This document shows, piece after piece, positions 12,063-24,365 of a stretch of 64,000 bases of DNA. Both the position numbers and the translations under genes were made by a program. Below the pieces are notes generated by a model, which was not told the origin of the DNA, ran no database searches, and was given only the letters and a program-made list of their open reading frames with translations. Position 1 is the stretch's first letter, and each line of letters opens with the position of its first letter. This DNA comes from Pomphorhynchus laevis (lineage: Eukaryota; Acanthocephala; Palaeacanthocephala; Echinorhynchida; Pomphorhynchidae): contig WNNJ02002447.1 of NCBI GenBank assembly GCA_012934845.2, positions 1 to 64,000 of the forward strand, written 5' to 3'.

Positions 12063-13266
12063 ATGCAAACTGAAGAAATTAAGGTTAGTAACTTTACTGT
12101 TCTAAATCGTAAAATGGAGGAGCTTCCTCTGATTAAGAAACTCGTTAATCTGGTTAGCATTCCCCCACAATTCCAATGCAAAAAAAAACAGTATTTCAAC
12201 GAATTTATAAGAAAATTTATTAATACACAAACTAATAGAGTTATGATTAACTCTGCAAAAGTGATGAATAACTATTACAAGATATCCTTCGTATTCTCGG
12301 ACTTAGCCACCTCGTTTGCTAAGTTCTTCAAAGAAAATTGTTCCCATAAAGAAACTCTAGTATCAAAGCCAATCATGTCGCCAGTAAAGATTACTCATAT
12401 TATCCCCGACCTAGAAAAAGAAGATATCGCAGAGCGTCAAAAGCGTTATTCCCTTCAAAACATTAGATTTATTAAAAACAAAGACGACCAAAACTCTTCA
12501 TATTGCATTCGCAAATACCGAAGAGGACAATGATCATCTCCTGTCTAATGCAGCAGCCAACAATCCTTTTATGGGTTGCAATCTAAACTTTACAATTGCA
12601 AGTACGGACAATCTTACATTTCCACATTGTAACAAGTGTTACTTGTGGATATACTGGAACTCCACCTGTAGTAGGATGAAGAAATGCGGAGTGTGTGGAT
12701 CTGATGAATCCGTCCATGACACACAATACAAACTAGCACCAAAATGCACAAATTGCAGACTTGAACATCCTGCGTGGTCAAGATGTTCAGCATTCAGGAA
12801 CTATGTGAGAAGATATACAGTAAAGAATAATGTCTACTCTGGCCCCGTAACGGATAATTCGGTGTGTAACTCATCTGGATCTAATATGGACGAAATGTTT
12901 AACTGCTTTAGAACACTTTAACAAGAAATAACACGATCGATTAAAATACTGATTGCCAGTTTGGCAAATACATTCTCTAAGCCTTCCATAATCTCTCTTC
13001 CTGTTGCTAAATCTTCAAAGAAGAGAGCAAAATCAAATTCTTTAAGTATGAATTCTAAGAGGAGATTCACCTCCTCTTCCAAGAAACCAATCCTGCCTTA
13101 TTCCAAGACAGTGCCTCCTATTACAATTGTCAAGCAGAATGTAAACCACTGGAAATTGGCGGATGGGGTCACGACGGCAAATGAAGATAATGCCCGTGGG
13201 CAAGTGTCTCAAACTTGTCCGGCTGGGTGTGGGAAGGGCAACCTTCTCACCTCGGGTTCGGACTAG
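12063..13266 (+). pseudogene. LINE E ORF1: zinc-knuckle protein, broken
   Basis: The N-terminal part (to about 12530) reads MQTEEIKVSNFTVLNRKMEE and resembles the pre-knuckle region of I/Jockey ORF1. After a frameshift come three knuckle-like groups: CNKCYLWIYWNSTC, CGVCGSDESVHDTQ and CTNCRLEHPAWSRC (about 12628-12800). In the first the usual GH is replaced by residues that leave no His, so this finger is doubtful. An in-frame TAA at 12919-12921 splits off the last third (NTFSKPSIISLPVAKSSKK...), which is Lys/Ser-rich as in LINE O. The protein would bind element RNA in the cytoplasmic particle. Confidence 0.75.
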
Positions 13267-13330
13267 GAAGAGGCATCCCACTCCAGCTAACTTAACACAA
13301 TGCCAAGTATTCAAGAGCCTTTTTAACTGA

Positions 13331-15264
13331 ATATCCTTCAGTGGAATTCGGGAGGTGCTTCTGCCCCTAGTCTTCTATCTGGTAGAGATGCAGATGTTAT
13401 AGTCCTTCAGTAGACGCAGTATATCCGGGTTCCCCGGGACATTACTCGATTTATCACTAAACACATCTACACCCACTATACTCCGCACATAACCCCACCA
13501 CACTCCTCTTCATCTCAAGGTCTTTTAACCCTAGTAAAGAGCTCCTTAACATCATCCATCTTACTTAACTATTCTTGTCCAGCCGTATTGTTTAGCTATA
13601 TCACTCTGTAAAAACGGTAAACGCATCAGCATAGCCAATATCTATATCCGGCTAGGAGAAACTCACAAGAACCGTGACCTCTTGGATAGTATTTTGGGTA
13701 GCAGTTATGACATGTTACTTGGTGACTTCAACGACAGAACTGGTCGTTGGATTAATGCAGCAAACCGCAGAACCAGGATCGACTATTTTATTCATAAACC
13801 ACCTTACCCACCTTTCATTGCTCAACAACTAATTCTCTCCTCGACATATTACTGCTTCATAATGAGTGGTTGTTGAAACCCATCTGTACTGAATAGTCCG
13901 CGCCAAAAACAGACCACCTCTCATGACCTAATTCGTTGGCGGATAGAAGAAGATACGTTGTTTAGAAGAACGTTTCACTTTGATCCAATCAGAGTGGCTT
14001 TCTTTCAGGCAGCTATCCAACTCTTCCCCTTAATTTGTAATGAGAGTTTGACCGAATTTAATTCCTACCTTCCATCGCAAGCTACCGCGTTTCTTTCGAC
14101 TACCTATAAAGGTCACATATACAATCTCACTCCAACAAAACTCAAGGTCCTCGCTAAAATGCTACATCTTCCCAATCTCTGTTCCCGCCGGACAGGCCCT
14201 CTTGAATGAATGCTGGAGCACAAGATATAGGTTCTAGCTGGAAAAGGATAGGGCGAGCATTGCTCACCTTAATCCCTTTCAGTCTTCCTTTTGGAAGATA
14301 TTCATGAAGAAGTTTGTCTGTTGGAAAGATAGAGCATTGGGCTGGATTGTTAGTATTGACCTTGATCAAGCTTTAAAGGAGTCACTATCCCTACATAATT
14401 GTGAAGTCACTCAATCTCCCCAGACAATTCCGCCTTAGTGTGACTTCAGGAGCAGGGACTTATCTGTTACAGATATTCTTAACTCCTGGGGCCACTCCCG
14501 GGTAACTCAAAATCCGATGCACCACTCTCCACTCGTGTCTGTCGGCTTTTGACAGACAGTTAGAGAAAGGAGGTCGCCATCACAATGCTACTAGCCTCCC
14601 CGTCCGACATTGCTAACATCAATATTTGCCGTCGAGTATTTTTACCTAAAAAGAAGTCGATTACATGTCCCAAAGATCTGCGGCCTATTTCAATTCAAAA
14701 ATCCCTAATCTCCATTTACGAAAAAGCGCTTGCGCGTAAAATCCGCGATCATCTATGTAGGCAAAATTTAATCCCACCAGGTTTTCATGAGTACGTAAAG
14801 GATCGCTCGGTCCATTCAGCAATAGGTAAAGTGCGTCAGTTTTTTAAGATAACAGTCATCAACTTGTTATGGCTGTTTTCCTTGACTTTTCTGCCGCATT
14901 TATCCCATTTCCATTCCCTTTGTTATCATTTCTCTCAGGTCTCTTGGGTTGCCTGCGAGAATTATTAACAGGGTGAAAATATTGTTGTATACCAAGAGAT
15001 TCTTCTATGAAGACGACCCTGATGCACGTCAGTTCTATCCTATTACAGGTGTGCATCAAGGCTCCACACGTTCTCTAATCTTGTATCTTGCTGCCTCCAT
15101 TGAACTCGTTAAAATATTTAAACGCAAACAACATCTAGTGGTATAGGCTGATGATACCACAGCCCTGTTCTCTGGACGCAGGTGCAAAGACGTAGTCTCG
15201 GACATCAGCCGATTAATTTTAATATTAAGAGACGTTGAACATTACCTTACAATAGAAGACGCAG
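13331..15264 (+). pseudogene. LINE E ORF2: endonuclease and RT remnants
   Basis: The endonuclease start is NILQWNSGGASAPSLL and DADVIVLQ (about 13331-13410); the DMLLGDFNDRTGRW box lies at about 13710. RT blocks: INICRRVFLPKKKSITCPKD, LRPISIQKSLISIYEKALAR (about 14680-14740), IPPGFHEYVKDRSVHSAI, VFLDFSAAF-like motif A (about 14875, shifted), INRVKILLYTKRFFYEDD, GVHQGS (motif B, degraded) and a motif C in which the Tyr codon is a stop (V-stop-A-D-D, about 15145-15155). Many frame changes; clearly dead. Confidence 0.8.
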
Positions 15265-15285
15265 GTCTTCTATTGTAAGGTAATG
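15240..15285. repeat. Perfect 21-bp hairpin with 4-nt loop
   Basis: The left arm 15240-15260 (CATTACCTTACAATAGAAGA then C) and right arm 15265-15285 are exact reverse complements around the loop GCAG. The left arm is the end of LINE E on the + strand. The right arm is the start of LINE F on the - strand, where it also makes sense as RT text (MRSLPYNRRP). Both elements therefore share one 21-mer in opposite directions at their junction, as a fold-back or template switch would leave. Confidence 0.95.
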
Positions 15286-18200
15286 AACGCATTGACATAA
15301 CAAACTTCATTATTCGACGTAGAACGCTCTCTAATCTTATTGACTCCTGATTCGTTCGTGAATATACACACGGGGATACCTATAGTAGATAACTGAGCAC
15401 GTACGCGTTGATCAAAGGTTTGAACATTTGTGAATCAATGAAGCTAAATGTCCTTAGTAGAAGACATATCATACGATTCGCCTTGAAACAGGCATACTCA
15501 GTATGACGTTTTGTCGAAAGGATATTTGAAATCCAAACTCCGAGATCCTTGAAATGTTCCACGATTTTAATATATTTATCCCCAAGACTATGGTTAAACT
15601 GAAGATTACTGTTTAATTCCTTATACGTAGATGTGTGCATTTCTGACTGTTTTTTTGTCTAGACAATTTGCACCCCCAACCGGCGATTTTATTGACATTG
15701 TACTGTAAGCACTCCAAATCTTTATTAGAACTTTCATCGGCCTCCAAACTATCAAATCCTCTGCATATAGCAGCGATCACGATAACAATAAGCTCGGCAG
15801 TTCGTTAATGTAAATGCTAAATAGCAATGGTCCCAAAACCGAACCCTGATGTATGCCTGCTTGGATATCATACTCTTGCGAATATGTTCCATTAATACCG
15901 ACCTTGTACGTACGGTGAGATTTAACATTGTGTCCAACGAATAAAGATAGCGTCCAAACCCATTATTTGAAGTTTCATAACCAGCAATTCAAATGCTTTT
16001 TTGACCCACCCGATCAAATGCTTTTAAAAAATCGAAAAATATGACACAGACGCCAATGCCCTTATCAACTCAGTAAGCTCAATCATTCTGATCACTCAGA
16101 AGATTGGTGACCCTAGTTCGTTTATTTCTAAACAAAGTTGACTATTACATAACACAGATTCAAGAAAGTTGGTGATGCTGTGACAAAGTAGTCTTTCCAA
16201 AACCCTATAGCATACGCAAGTCATACTAACTGGTCGGTAGTTGTCAACACAGAAGCGACTACCTTTTTTAAGCAAGGGTCGTACTATGGAAGTTTTTACA
16301 CTATAGGCATATAGCCGATGTAAAGCGATGCCGTAAGTATGGCAAATAAATGAAATCAAATTATAGGTACCAGCTTTTTAAGTATACTGCAGGTAGAGAA
16401 TCCTAGCATGAAGAGTTCGAAGATTTCAGACAGGCAAGCTCAATCCTCACATCGTTAACTGAGAACATATTCGATACATCGATGCTTCTGTCATCAGAAA
16501 CAGAGATTCTACTCAAATTATTTCTTATAGATGTAAATGATTTGAAACCTATATCCTGCTTTATAAATCGTAAATATGACAATTTTTCTCTTTTAATGTA
16601 TAACGTACATCTTTATCAATCCAAGGACGAAGTTTTGAGTGCAATCCAGTAGATTTACGAGACGAAAATCGTATGAACAAATCTAATAGAATATGCCAGA
16701 ATTAACGTCATGCAATTTCCACTCCCATAACAAATGGATTAAGTCAATGTAAATGCGATAGACAATTATAGACCATCTTGAAATCTGTTTTGAAGGCATT
16801 AGCGCTGCTACAAAATGATTTTGAAATCAACGATTTTGCGCTCGTAGGTGTAAAATTGATGCATATCACACAATGGTATGAAGACCTAAGAGGCTCTAAA
16901 GTAGAGATCTGACCCAATAGATTTGGTTGGGATATAAGATAAATATCACTAAGAGAGCTTGTCTCCACAAAGCGGATGAATTCCGTCACAATACGTGTCA
17001 AGTGTAAACAATTGATTGTATCAAGCAGTTCAACATATGCTATATCACAACCTACATCCCCAGTATAAATGTTCCAATCGACTAATGGCATATTTAAATC
17101 ACCCAGGATAACGACATTATCATTCCTGACATCTACAAAAATCAGCGTTGATACTACTAACCTATATGCATGGACTCCGATAAATAACGCCAACGATAAT
17201 AACTTTGTGATCAGGGAGGGTTGGCCTACCCCACAATGCCTCCACACAGTTAAATGAACTAAATCTAAGTACAATAAAAGTTGTTAAACCATTAATATAC
17301 AGCACCACCATTTTTGTAACCTAATCTGTCAGCCCAATAAGAAACAGTAAGATAATTCAATTTCCCTATCATCAATGTCAGAATTCAACCAATACTCCAT
17401 GACTGCAATTACTAGCGGCTTGATATATTCGATGCGATATTGTAATTTATTAATTTTGGATAGAAGACTGCGAGCATTTGTATAGTATATAAAGTGTTCA
17501 AAGTTTTGAACAAAATCAAAAGGAAGGACTTGAGTGTATTTGTCAACTGCCCTCGAAATATGAACTCCTTTAAGAGTGTGGCACCAACGTGATTGAAATT
17601 CAATTATATTTAAGCAGGGTTCATCATAATTAAAGTCTCTTGTAAACAAAACCATTAAGGATGCGGCAGAATAACTCAAGTAGACTCTAAACTTAGAGGA
17701 GTCTAATAGACGAGTAATCCGCCGCCCAACCCAAAAATTTCGAATTGTTAAATTTGGTTCACTTACATTCAAACGTGACCTAAGCTTCACTCAGCTGATG
17801 CCGCTCTTCGATATTTAGATCCTTTAAAAGTTTAAAATTTGAATTTTTCAATCGAAAAAATTTTCTTATTACGCATATCTCATCAGTGAAAACAGCTTTT
17901 CGATTCGTGGTCGATCACATCTATGATGATCACGACTACAAATACGAAATATAGAAGTTCCCTTAGTACTGGAGACAACCTTTGTTGGGCAATTAACGAG
18001 GAGAGTGTAAAGTAATGATCTCATAATTTTTAGGCCATCGTTCAAACGATGCTGATTATTCACAGCCGATGACTCTGGAACATTTACGAAAAGTACCGCT
18101 AGAGAGCGGTATACGTGTTTCCTTGTTCTATTAAACTTTTTAATAAGCTCGTTATTCGTCGAATAATCTTGGTAATTGAATATGGAGGGTTTAGGCAGAT

Positions 18201-18350
18201 TATCTTTTTCTATCTCTCGATCGTTATTAGGAGACGACGATATTGTGTGAATGGAATAGGATATTGTGAGGATGAAAACCTCTATATTGAATATAGAGTG
18301 TTTAGGTAGATTACTTTTTCCTATATCCAAATCGTTAGTAAGAGACAACG
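15265..18350 (-). mobile_element. LINE F: CR1-like, ORF1 to RT, lacking its 3' end
   Basis: Read on the - strand from about 18350 down. ORF1 RRM-like text HVYRSLAVLFVNVPESSAV lies near 18120-18060 and NLTIRNFWVGRR near 17755-17720. The endonuclease shows YTNARSLLSKINKLQ (about 17500), VMEYWLN (TETWL equivalent, about 17400) and VVILGDLNMPLVDW (GDFN equivalent, about 17120). RT blocks: IVRPLLKKGSRFCVDNYRPV (about 16285), AGIHQGSVLGPLLFSIYINE (about 15860) and LLYAEDLIVWRP (about 15770, YADD changed to YAED). The thumb region FKDLGVWISN...LLRTFSFID runs to 15380 and on to 15265. LINEs usually lose 5' ends; here the 3' end is missing, so a rearrangement happened at the hairpin. Many breaks. Confidence 0.85.
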
Positions 18351-18360
18351 ATATTTATAA
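18176..18360. repeat. Two diverged direct copies, about 111 bp apart
   Basis: GAATATGGAGGGTTTAGGCA at about 18178 and GAATATAGAGTGTTTAGGTA at about 18289 begin two similar stretches of about 70 bp, each ending in an ACGATATT block. They lie at the 5' edge of LINE F, so they may be its 5' untranslated repeats. Confidence 0.6.
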
Positions 18361-18740
18361 AGTAAAAATGAAAAAAAATTAACATTGAAAAATTTCCTCA
18401 CAATACGGAAAATATTGATCTTTGTCAACGTTCATTTTCTCCATTACTCCTCTATCCTCGTAATTCTCTTTCACCACTTTGTTCCTTGCCCTATTTTTAA
18501 TTTTTTGACCCTTTTTCTCCTTTATTTATATGCTTATTATCGATTTATAAAGGAAAAAATGAAAATCATTTAATCTGCAAGAATTTCCTTACAATACGAA
18601 ACATTTGATTTTTGCCACCTTTCATTTTTCCCCATTACTCTCCTTCCCTACTCTCATTCACCCCTTTGTTCCTTCCCCTATTTCCAATTTTCTAAACAAC
18701 TATATTCTCTATTTATGTTTTATCTATGAAAACTTGTTGT
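18357..18740 (+). repeat. Two tandem copies of an unassigned repeat of about 190 bp
   Basis: Copy 1 (about 18357-18551) and copy 2 (about 18546-18740) both run from an AAATGAAAA start through AATTTCCTYACAATACG, ATTTTCCCCATTACTC-like text and TTTGTTCCTTSCCCTATTT to TTTATATGYTTAT. They differ at perhaps one base in five, so they are old. A third copy lies inverted at 20011-20208. No coding potential. The family is unknown to me. Confidence 0.75.
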
Positions 18741-19246
18741 CAATTAAAAATAAAATATTCACAATTTTTAGACGTCCAAAATGAGCTTTGTAAGACTAAT
18801 CATCGAAAGTGAAGATAGATTTGCTGTTCTCAGAGAGAGAAAGGCATTGACAAAAAAAATTATTTTATATGTAGATTTAACTTGTATAATTAATTTTAAA
18901 TGTGCAAAAAAATACATGATGTAAGTGAGAGTAAGAAACATGGCATTGCAATTTAATTTATTGTTGAAATAAGGCATCATGTAAAGAATTGACTTCAGTA
19001 AGAACTGGAACCTGGTTTGAAGAATCACGCTATGAATGTCTGAAATTGATCCGGCTGGCTATGCTTGGATACTAAATTTAGTCGATAGAATTTTGCGAGT
19101 ACAAGATAAGATTTTTGTCTAACACTAGCTTGGATTTTCGTAACTACTTCAAAGATGGATGTGTCTTCTACATGTTACAAAATCTACAGTACAATAGTGA
19201 GGTAGGGCTTACAGCTGAAATATATGAGACTGCCTATAGTCTAGAG

Positions 19247-19520
19247 CAGAGGTGGCCAACTCATGGCGCATTATCTTTTTAATAAAGACGGGATTTTTCT
19301 TATAAAGTTGTTAATAACTTTTTTCAGCTATTTTACGATTATTTCCAAAAGTTAGTTTGAACATTTACTTATTAACGAAAACAAAGTTATATATTTTTCA
19401 ACATTTTTGATTTTAAAGGGCAAATATTTGAAAAATGTGTGGGTTCTTGCCACAAATGGCGCATTTGATATTTTCTGAAAGGGAAATTGACTCTTCATCA
19501 AAAAATGATGGTCACCTCTG
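19247..19520. mobile_element. hAT-type MITE, 274 bp
   Basis: The ends are CAGAGGTGGCCA and, inverted, TGGTCACCTCTG, an 11/12 terminal inverted repeat of the CAGRGGTGG type typical of hAT transposons. It is flanked by GTCTAGAG (19239-19246) and GTCTACAG (19521-19528), an 8-bp target duplication with one difference; 8 bp is the hAT hallmark. Inside are the subterminal repeats ATGGCGCATT and AATGGCGCATTTG. There is no transposase, so it is non-autonomous. Confidence 0.9.
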
Positions 19521-20010
19521 GTCTACAGTAATATAATCGAGGACAACTGCATCCTAAGCAATGGGGATTTGGTGGCCTTTGTAAAAAATAAGTATTTTTT
19601 GGTAGTAGGTTTCGTAATTATATCCAACACGCGAAAAATGGAATACTTAATGTGCCAATTAAAAAAATTATCTTTAGAAATAGTATCATAAATAATTGAT
19701 CGGATAAAATTTTCAGCATTTAAAAGTTAATCACTGCAAATAATTTGGTTTGAGGGAAGTGCATAAGACAAACGATTATGTCGTGATGAACAATCAATAA
19801 ACCAAATAAAAAATGCGGGACTCATCCACATATGTTGGAGTATAATCGTATCTAGTGGAATTCTTATTGAGCCAGTTTCACAGGAAAAGCCGCGATATTT
19901 TCGAGAATTTTAAAGTCATTGGAAGTAATAAATAAATTCAAGTTGTTTTTTAGTTGTGTACGATACAATTTTTCAAATGTTTTCAAACAAAAGATTTTTT
20001 CATGTTTTCT

Positions 20011-20208
20011 TTAAATCGATAATAAACTTATAAATAAAGGATAAAAGAGGTTGAGAAAATTCTAAATAGAAGAAGGAACGAATAAGTGAAGGAGAATAGC
20101 GAGGAAATATGGCTAATGGGGAAAGTAAACTGTGGCAAAAAATCAATATGTTCCGTATTAAGAGGAAATTCTTCCAGATTAAATTGTTTTCATTTTCCCT
20201 TTATAAGT
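20011..20208 (-). repeat. Third copy of the ~190-bp repeat, inverted
   Basis: On the - strand this reads CTTATAAAGGGAAAATGAAA, GAAGAATTTCCTCTTAATAC, TTTGCCACAGTTTACTTTCC and on to ATAAGTTTATTATCGATTTA, matching the two copies at 18.36-18.74 kb in order. Together the copies face each other across 1.3 kb that contains the hAT MITE. They could be the inverted ends of a larger dead element, or independent insertions. Confidence 0.7.
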
Positions 20209-20631
20209 CGACAATCATTAAACATGTAGATATTGCGCAATGCCAATATTTAGATGGCTAATATCAAAAATACAAATATTTCAAAATTGCAAAGAAAACT
20301 TTACCTTCTGATATCGATTATTTTTCTGTAAAATATATTATGATAAAATATAATATAATATGTAGATAAAACAGTATCTTCTGATAAGAGCGAATTACAA
20401 ATTTATCATATACGAAAAGTATGTATCTTAAGTATGTATGTATCTTAAAGTAATATCTTAATTATAATCTTATAATTATATAATATATTTTGTATTAATT
20501 AAACCCGCAATATATAATATAATATCAATATTATATTATATCAATATTATATCTGTGACTGAGGAAGATGATTATGATTTCAGCCAACTTTTATTGACAA
20601 GCGGATAAATGTAATCCTTTAGCCCTAATGT

Positions 20632-20740
20632 TTAATAAAATTTCTGACATCTTTACCATTTGATGATAATAAGGTTTTGCTAAAATCAAATATAATTTAT
20701 CGTTACAATAATTTATCTTCATTATTAATAAATCATGTTA
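20632..20740 (+). repeat. Direct repeat copy 1 (about 110 bp)
   Basis: AATAAAATTTCTGACATCTT through AAATCATGTTA is repeated with some changes at 21176-21287. It is noncoding. The copies are 545 bp apart in the same orientation. Confidence 0.7.
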
Positions 20741-21175
20741 GACTAATAAATAAAGCTTAAATAAATAAAACCGAAATAAGTAGTCATTTTTAAACTATTT
20801 ATTCTGGTTACTATCAGTGTTTCCAGATTTGGTTACAAGTTGTGGATTACGCGATTTTCAAAATAGCCAGACTTCAAATATTTCATTCAGAATATTAAAA
20901 TTCGCCTTCAAACTACTGGACTTATCATCCAGGCTAATCTTTCAACTCGTTTAAACTCATCTTTCAACATACTTAGCAATTTATAAAAGGTGCACCTCCA
21001 TCCGTTTGGCAAATGGAGTTGGGACCTGCGTACCCATCACGATTGTACATTGTAGAGTTGTACATCGGATAAATGTGGGCTGCTTAAAAAGGTCAGACTA
21101 CTAAAATTTGTCTTCAGGGTACTTGCTTTGAATATTAACTTGCTTGGCAAGTTAATATGATCTCTTTGGAGCTAA

Positions 21176-21287
21176 TTATCAGTAAAATTTCTGATATTTT
21201 TTCCATTTGATGGTAATAAGATTTTGCTTAAATCAAAAATAAATTATCGTTACTGTGATTTATCTTTATTTTTATTAAATCATGTTA
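21176..21287 (+). repeat. Direct repeat copy 2 (about 110 bp)
   Basis: The partner of 20632-20740: AGTAAAATTTCTGATATTTT through AAATCATGTTA. The intervening DNA (20741-21175) holds a 12-bp hairpin at 21132-21158 and no gene. The repeat family is unknown. Confidence 0.7.
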
Positions 21288-21789
21288 TTATTTTTTTTAA
21301 AATTAAGCTATCCTAAAATTATCATTATATTTCTTGTTTGTGACGATGTATACCTATTTAAAGTGATAAATTAGTTGGTTCAAAAATAAATCTACTACCA
21401 GCTAAAAGGAATATCTGCGAGAGTTTACTTTGAAAAATTATCACATGTACAACATAGAGACAGGCACATATTACATACGAGTAAAGCGAATGCTAAATGA
21501 ATCAAGTATATTTAAACATACAAACGTGACTCAATGTATAATCATTAAAAACTTATTTCAATCCACTTGAAACAGCATACGTCACTTAAAATTTGACGAG
21601 ATTATTTGTAACTCTCATAACTCTAAATTGAGTTTAGTGCATACGATTTAGGGTTTGACTAAGTGGATAATGTTCAATCAACACTCTGCATGTTTTTCGA
21701 TTGAACATCACAGACAGCCAACTATACGGATAACGGAGTTTAAATCGTCACGGTATAGAAACAAATGTACATATTAATAAGAATGGGTT

Positions 21790-24365
21790 AGTAAAAAAAT
21801 CTGGTACGCTGTGAATGGACCTTTATGATATGTGTGATAAAACTTTAATGATTTAACTCGTATGTGTTGAGACTGCTTTCAGTGGAAATTTTCCCAGGGG
21901 AAATTTTATAGCGGGTTAGGCGATGTTTACGACAATTTGTGGTTCTGACATTTATAATATTTGTGGAATATCCTTCAAAGGATTTGACAACTGCCCACAT
22001 TGCCAAGAGATCAAGATACAGTAGTCTTTGTCTCATTGAAGATAAACCTAACAAGGATAACCAGTCCTTATACGAATAAGAATTATTAAAGCAATTCGAT
22101 ACCCGCGACGAAGCACTGATTAAAGATCGGTAATTTTTTCAGTACGTGGAAAAGCAGCTTGAATGCAATACTCAAGATGTGGACGAACCAAAGAACAATA
22201 AAGTAGTTTGAAGACAAAAGGATTCATTCTCGAGAAGCAATTTTTGATGCAATACAAGGCTCGAACTGCCTTACCGCGAGCAAAGTCAGTATTCAACCGT
22301 GTTGTTAGTGTCTTGTGTATTATTACATCCAAATCCTTTTGTTCCGACACAATAGTAAGTAGCTTTACTCCAATGTGGTAACTATGATCGATCCCAATGC
22401 TACCTAACCTCACGCATTTACTTATATTTAACTTCATCTGCGTTGCTTCACTCCATTCATAAATGCGGTCAAGGTCGTTTTGCAACAGTTTAGCATCCAG
22501 TTTACTATCTCTAATGCACCGTTTTACATCATCGGCAAAGGCTAAGCATGGGTTTTGGATACGTAATAATAAGTCATTTAGAAATGTGATAAAAAGAAGG
22601 GGACCCAATACAGTACCCTGTGGGACTCCACAATTTACATATCTTATAGTGGAAATGTGGCTCTCGACTCTAACTCTGTAGAAACGTCGACTAAGGAATT
22701 CCCAAACCCAATTGCAGATGGTACAAGGAACACCATAGTATGATAGCAAATTAATTAGACATGAGTGCGGAGATCGATTGAATGCCTTTGAAAAATCTAA
22801 AAAGATAACGTCGATGTATTTACCTGAGCTAGTCGCCTCAGTCCACAGTTCACGGGCTGATAAGAGATTAGTAAGACACGACCCCTTAGAACAAAAACCG
22901 TTCTGTAATTTGTAATAATTTGCTGTGAATTAGCAATAATCCTGTGTTCATTTAAATGAATTAAAATTCTACGGGCAATAAATCGCCAGAACTTTACATA
23001 TGGAACTTGTGAGGCTTATAGGTCTATAGTCTGAGCAAGATGACGGAATCGATTTCTTGGGAATTGGGACAATAATTGCAGACTTTCACGAATTAGGAAT
23101 CCAGAAGTTGGAAATACTGTATTGGGAGAGTTTGGCGATATATGTAGCAAGATATAAAGACAGTTTTTAGAAGGAACGGAGAAATGTCATCCGGACCTGT
23201 TGAGTTATTAGGATCAAGATTTCTTAAGTACACATCAACTTTACTGTAATATATTTTAGAAGTTGTTGATCGTTGTGAAATAGCTTTTAATCTCCAATTA
23301 ATATCAGTTTTTACAGAATCATCATACGGAAGAGCAAAGCCCGAAGCTAGAGCTTCAGCAATTTCAATTTTATTAGTCAATACACAATTCACTGTATTGG
23401 TAGAATTGATTAGAGAAGGAATAGTTCTATTGCTGCGAACATATGCCCAAAACTGTTTAGGGTGTTCATAAGCCTGAATGGCAATAACTGCTGCGAACTC
23501 ATTCCGCTTTCTTAGTTTTAGTCTTGTACATAAGTTTTGTATTAGTCTACAACAAGGAACTAGATCCGAGTCTGAATGTGACATGCGCCAAAGGTGATTA
23601 CGAGTTTTTAACATAAGCTTCAGATCTTTATCAAATCAAGCGGGAAATTTCGATTGTGAAGAAATTGCACGTGTTGGAGGGAATGTTTCTGAAATATTCA
23701 TTAGATAACAAAATCTGATTAAGTAGTTTCTTAACTTTACCTATCACGCGAAGTGGATGAAGTTGACTAAAATTTAAAATTTCTTCAGTTTTGACCTTCC
23801 ACCATTGACGCTTAAATACTTTCTCACAATTACTACAGAAATGAATGCTAGGAATAGACTCTAAAGCGAGTACACAATGATCACTTCTACCGATAGGTGG
23901 CAGATAACTAACTCTTTCTATGTCATTGATACGTTTGGTAAATGCTAAATCGAGAATGGATTCCGGCTTAAATTATTATACAAACCAACTACATGTTGGT
24001 TTGTACATGTGCTGAATTAGAAGCAGTTTAGCAACTAGGAATTCAGATAAATCATTTTCATCAATGCTACCCCAGTAAATGGAGATTCTGACCAGTTTGA
24101 TTTTGGTAGATTGAAATTGCCAACGAGTATAAAATGTTTGCTAACTCACAAAGAGCTCAACAGTGGCTTTGAAGCATCAAAATTTATTGAAACTGATGTA
24201 AAACGATATAGAACGCAAATATTAATACTGACGGACTCACAGTTAGCATAAAAGCGCAAACTCTCAAACGTACCATACTCGTCACATTGCGATGATATAT
24301 TTGATATAATGGAATTGTTGCGAATGTACTCAGCAACTCCACCTCCACGCTTACCCTATAGGATA
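21790..24365 (-). mobile_element. LINE G: CR1-like, endonuclease to RT, broken
   Basis: Read on the - strand. The endonuclease region starts near 24365 (GGGVAEYIRNNSI) with FILVGNFNLPKSNW (GDFN equivalent) near 24140-24095, and is shifted several times; an 11-bp hairpin (23979-24005) interrupts it. The linker and palm run 23614-23093 (PKQFWAYVRSNRTIPSLINS, NNSTGPDDISPFLLK). RT continues with VIFLDFSKAFNRSPHSCLIN (about 22800), GVPQGTVLGPLLFITFLNDL and CLAFADDVKRC (22749-22120). The thumb and C-terminal parts reach 21845 (RLLYLDLLAMWAVVKSF). The first two RT blocks are separated by stops near 22900-23090. Same lineage as LINEs C and M. Confidence 0.85.

Larger units (their letters stand above)
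12000..15264 (+). mobile_element. LINE E: zinc-knuckle LINE (I/Jockey-like), near-complete but broken
   Basis: A second kind of LINE, with retroviral-type zinc knuckles in ORF1. ORF1 runs 12063-13266, an APE-type endonuclease lies at about 13330-13930 and RT at about 14585-15264. Its relatives in the window are LINEs N and O (40.7-44.9 kb, - strand), which share the RT text IYEKALAR and YTKRFFYE. The copy stops at the loop of a perfect 21-bp hairpin at 15240-15285, where LINE F begins in the opposite direction. The clade call I/Jockey-like rests on knuckles plus APE plus RT order and is uncertain. Confidence 0.85.
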
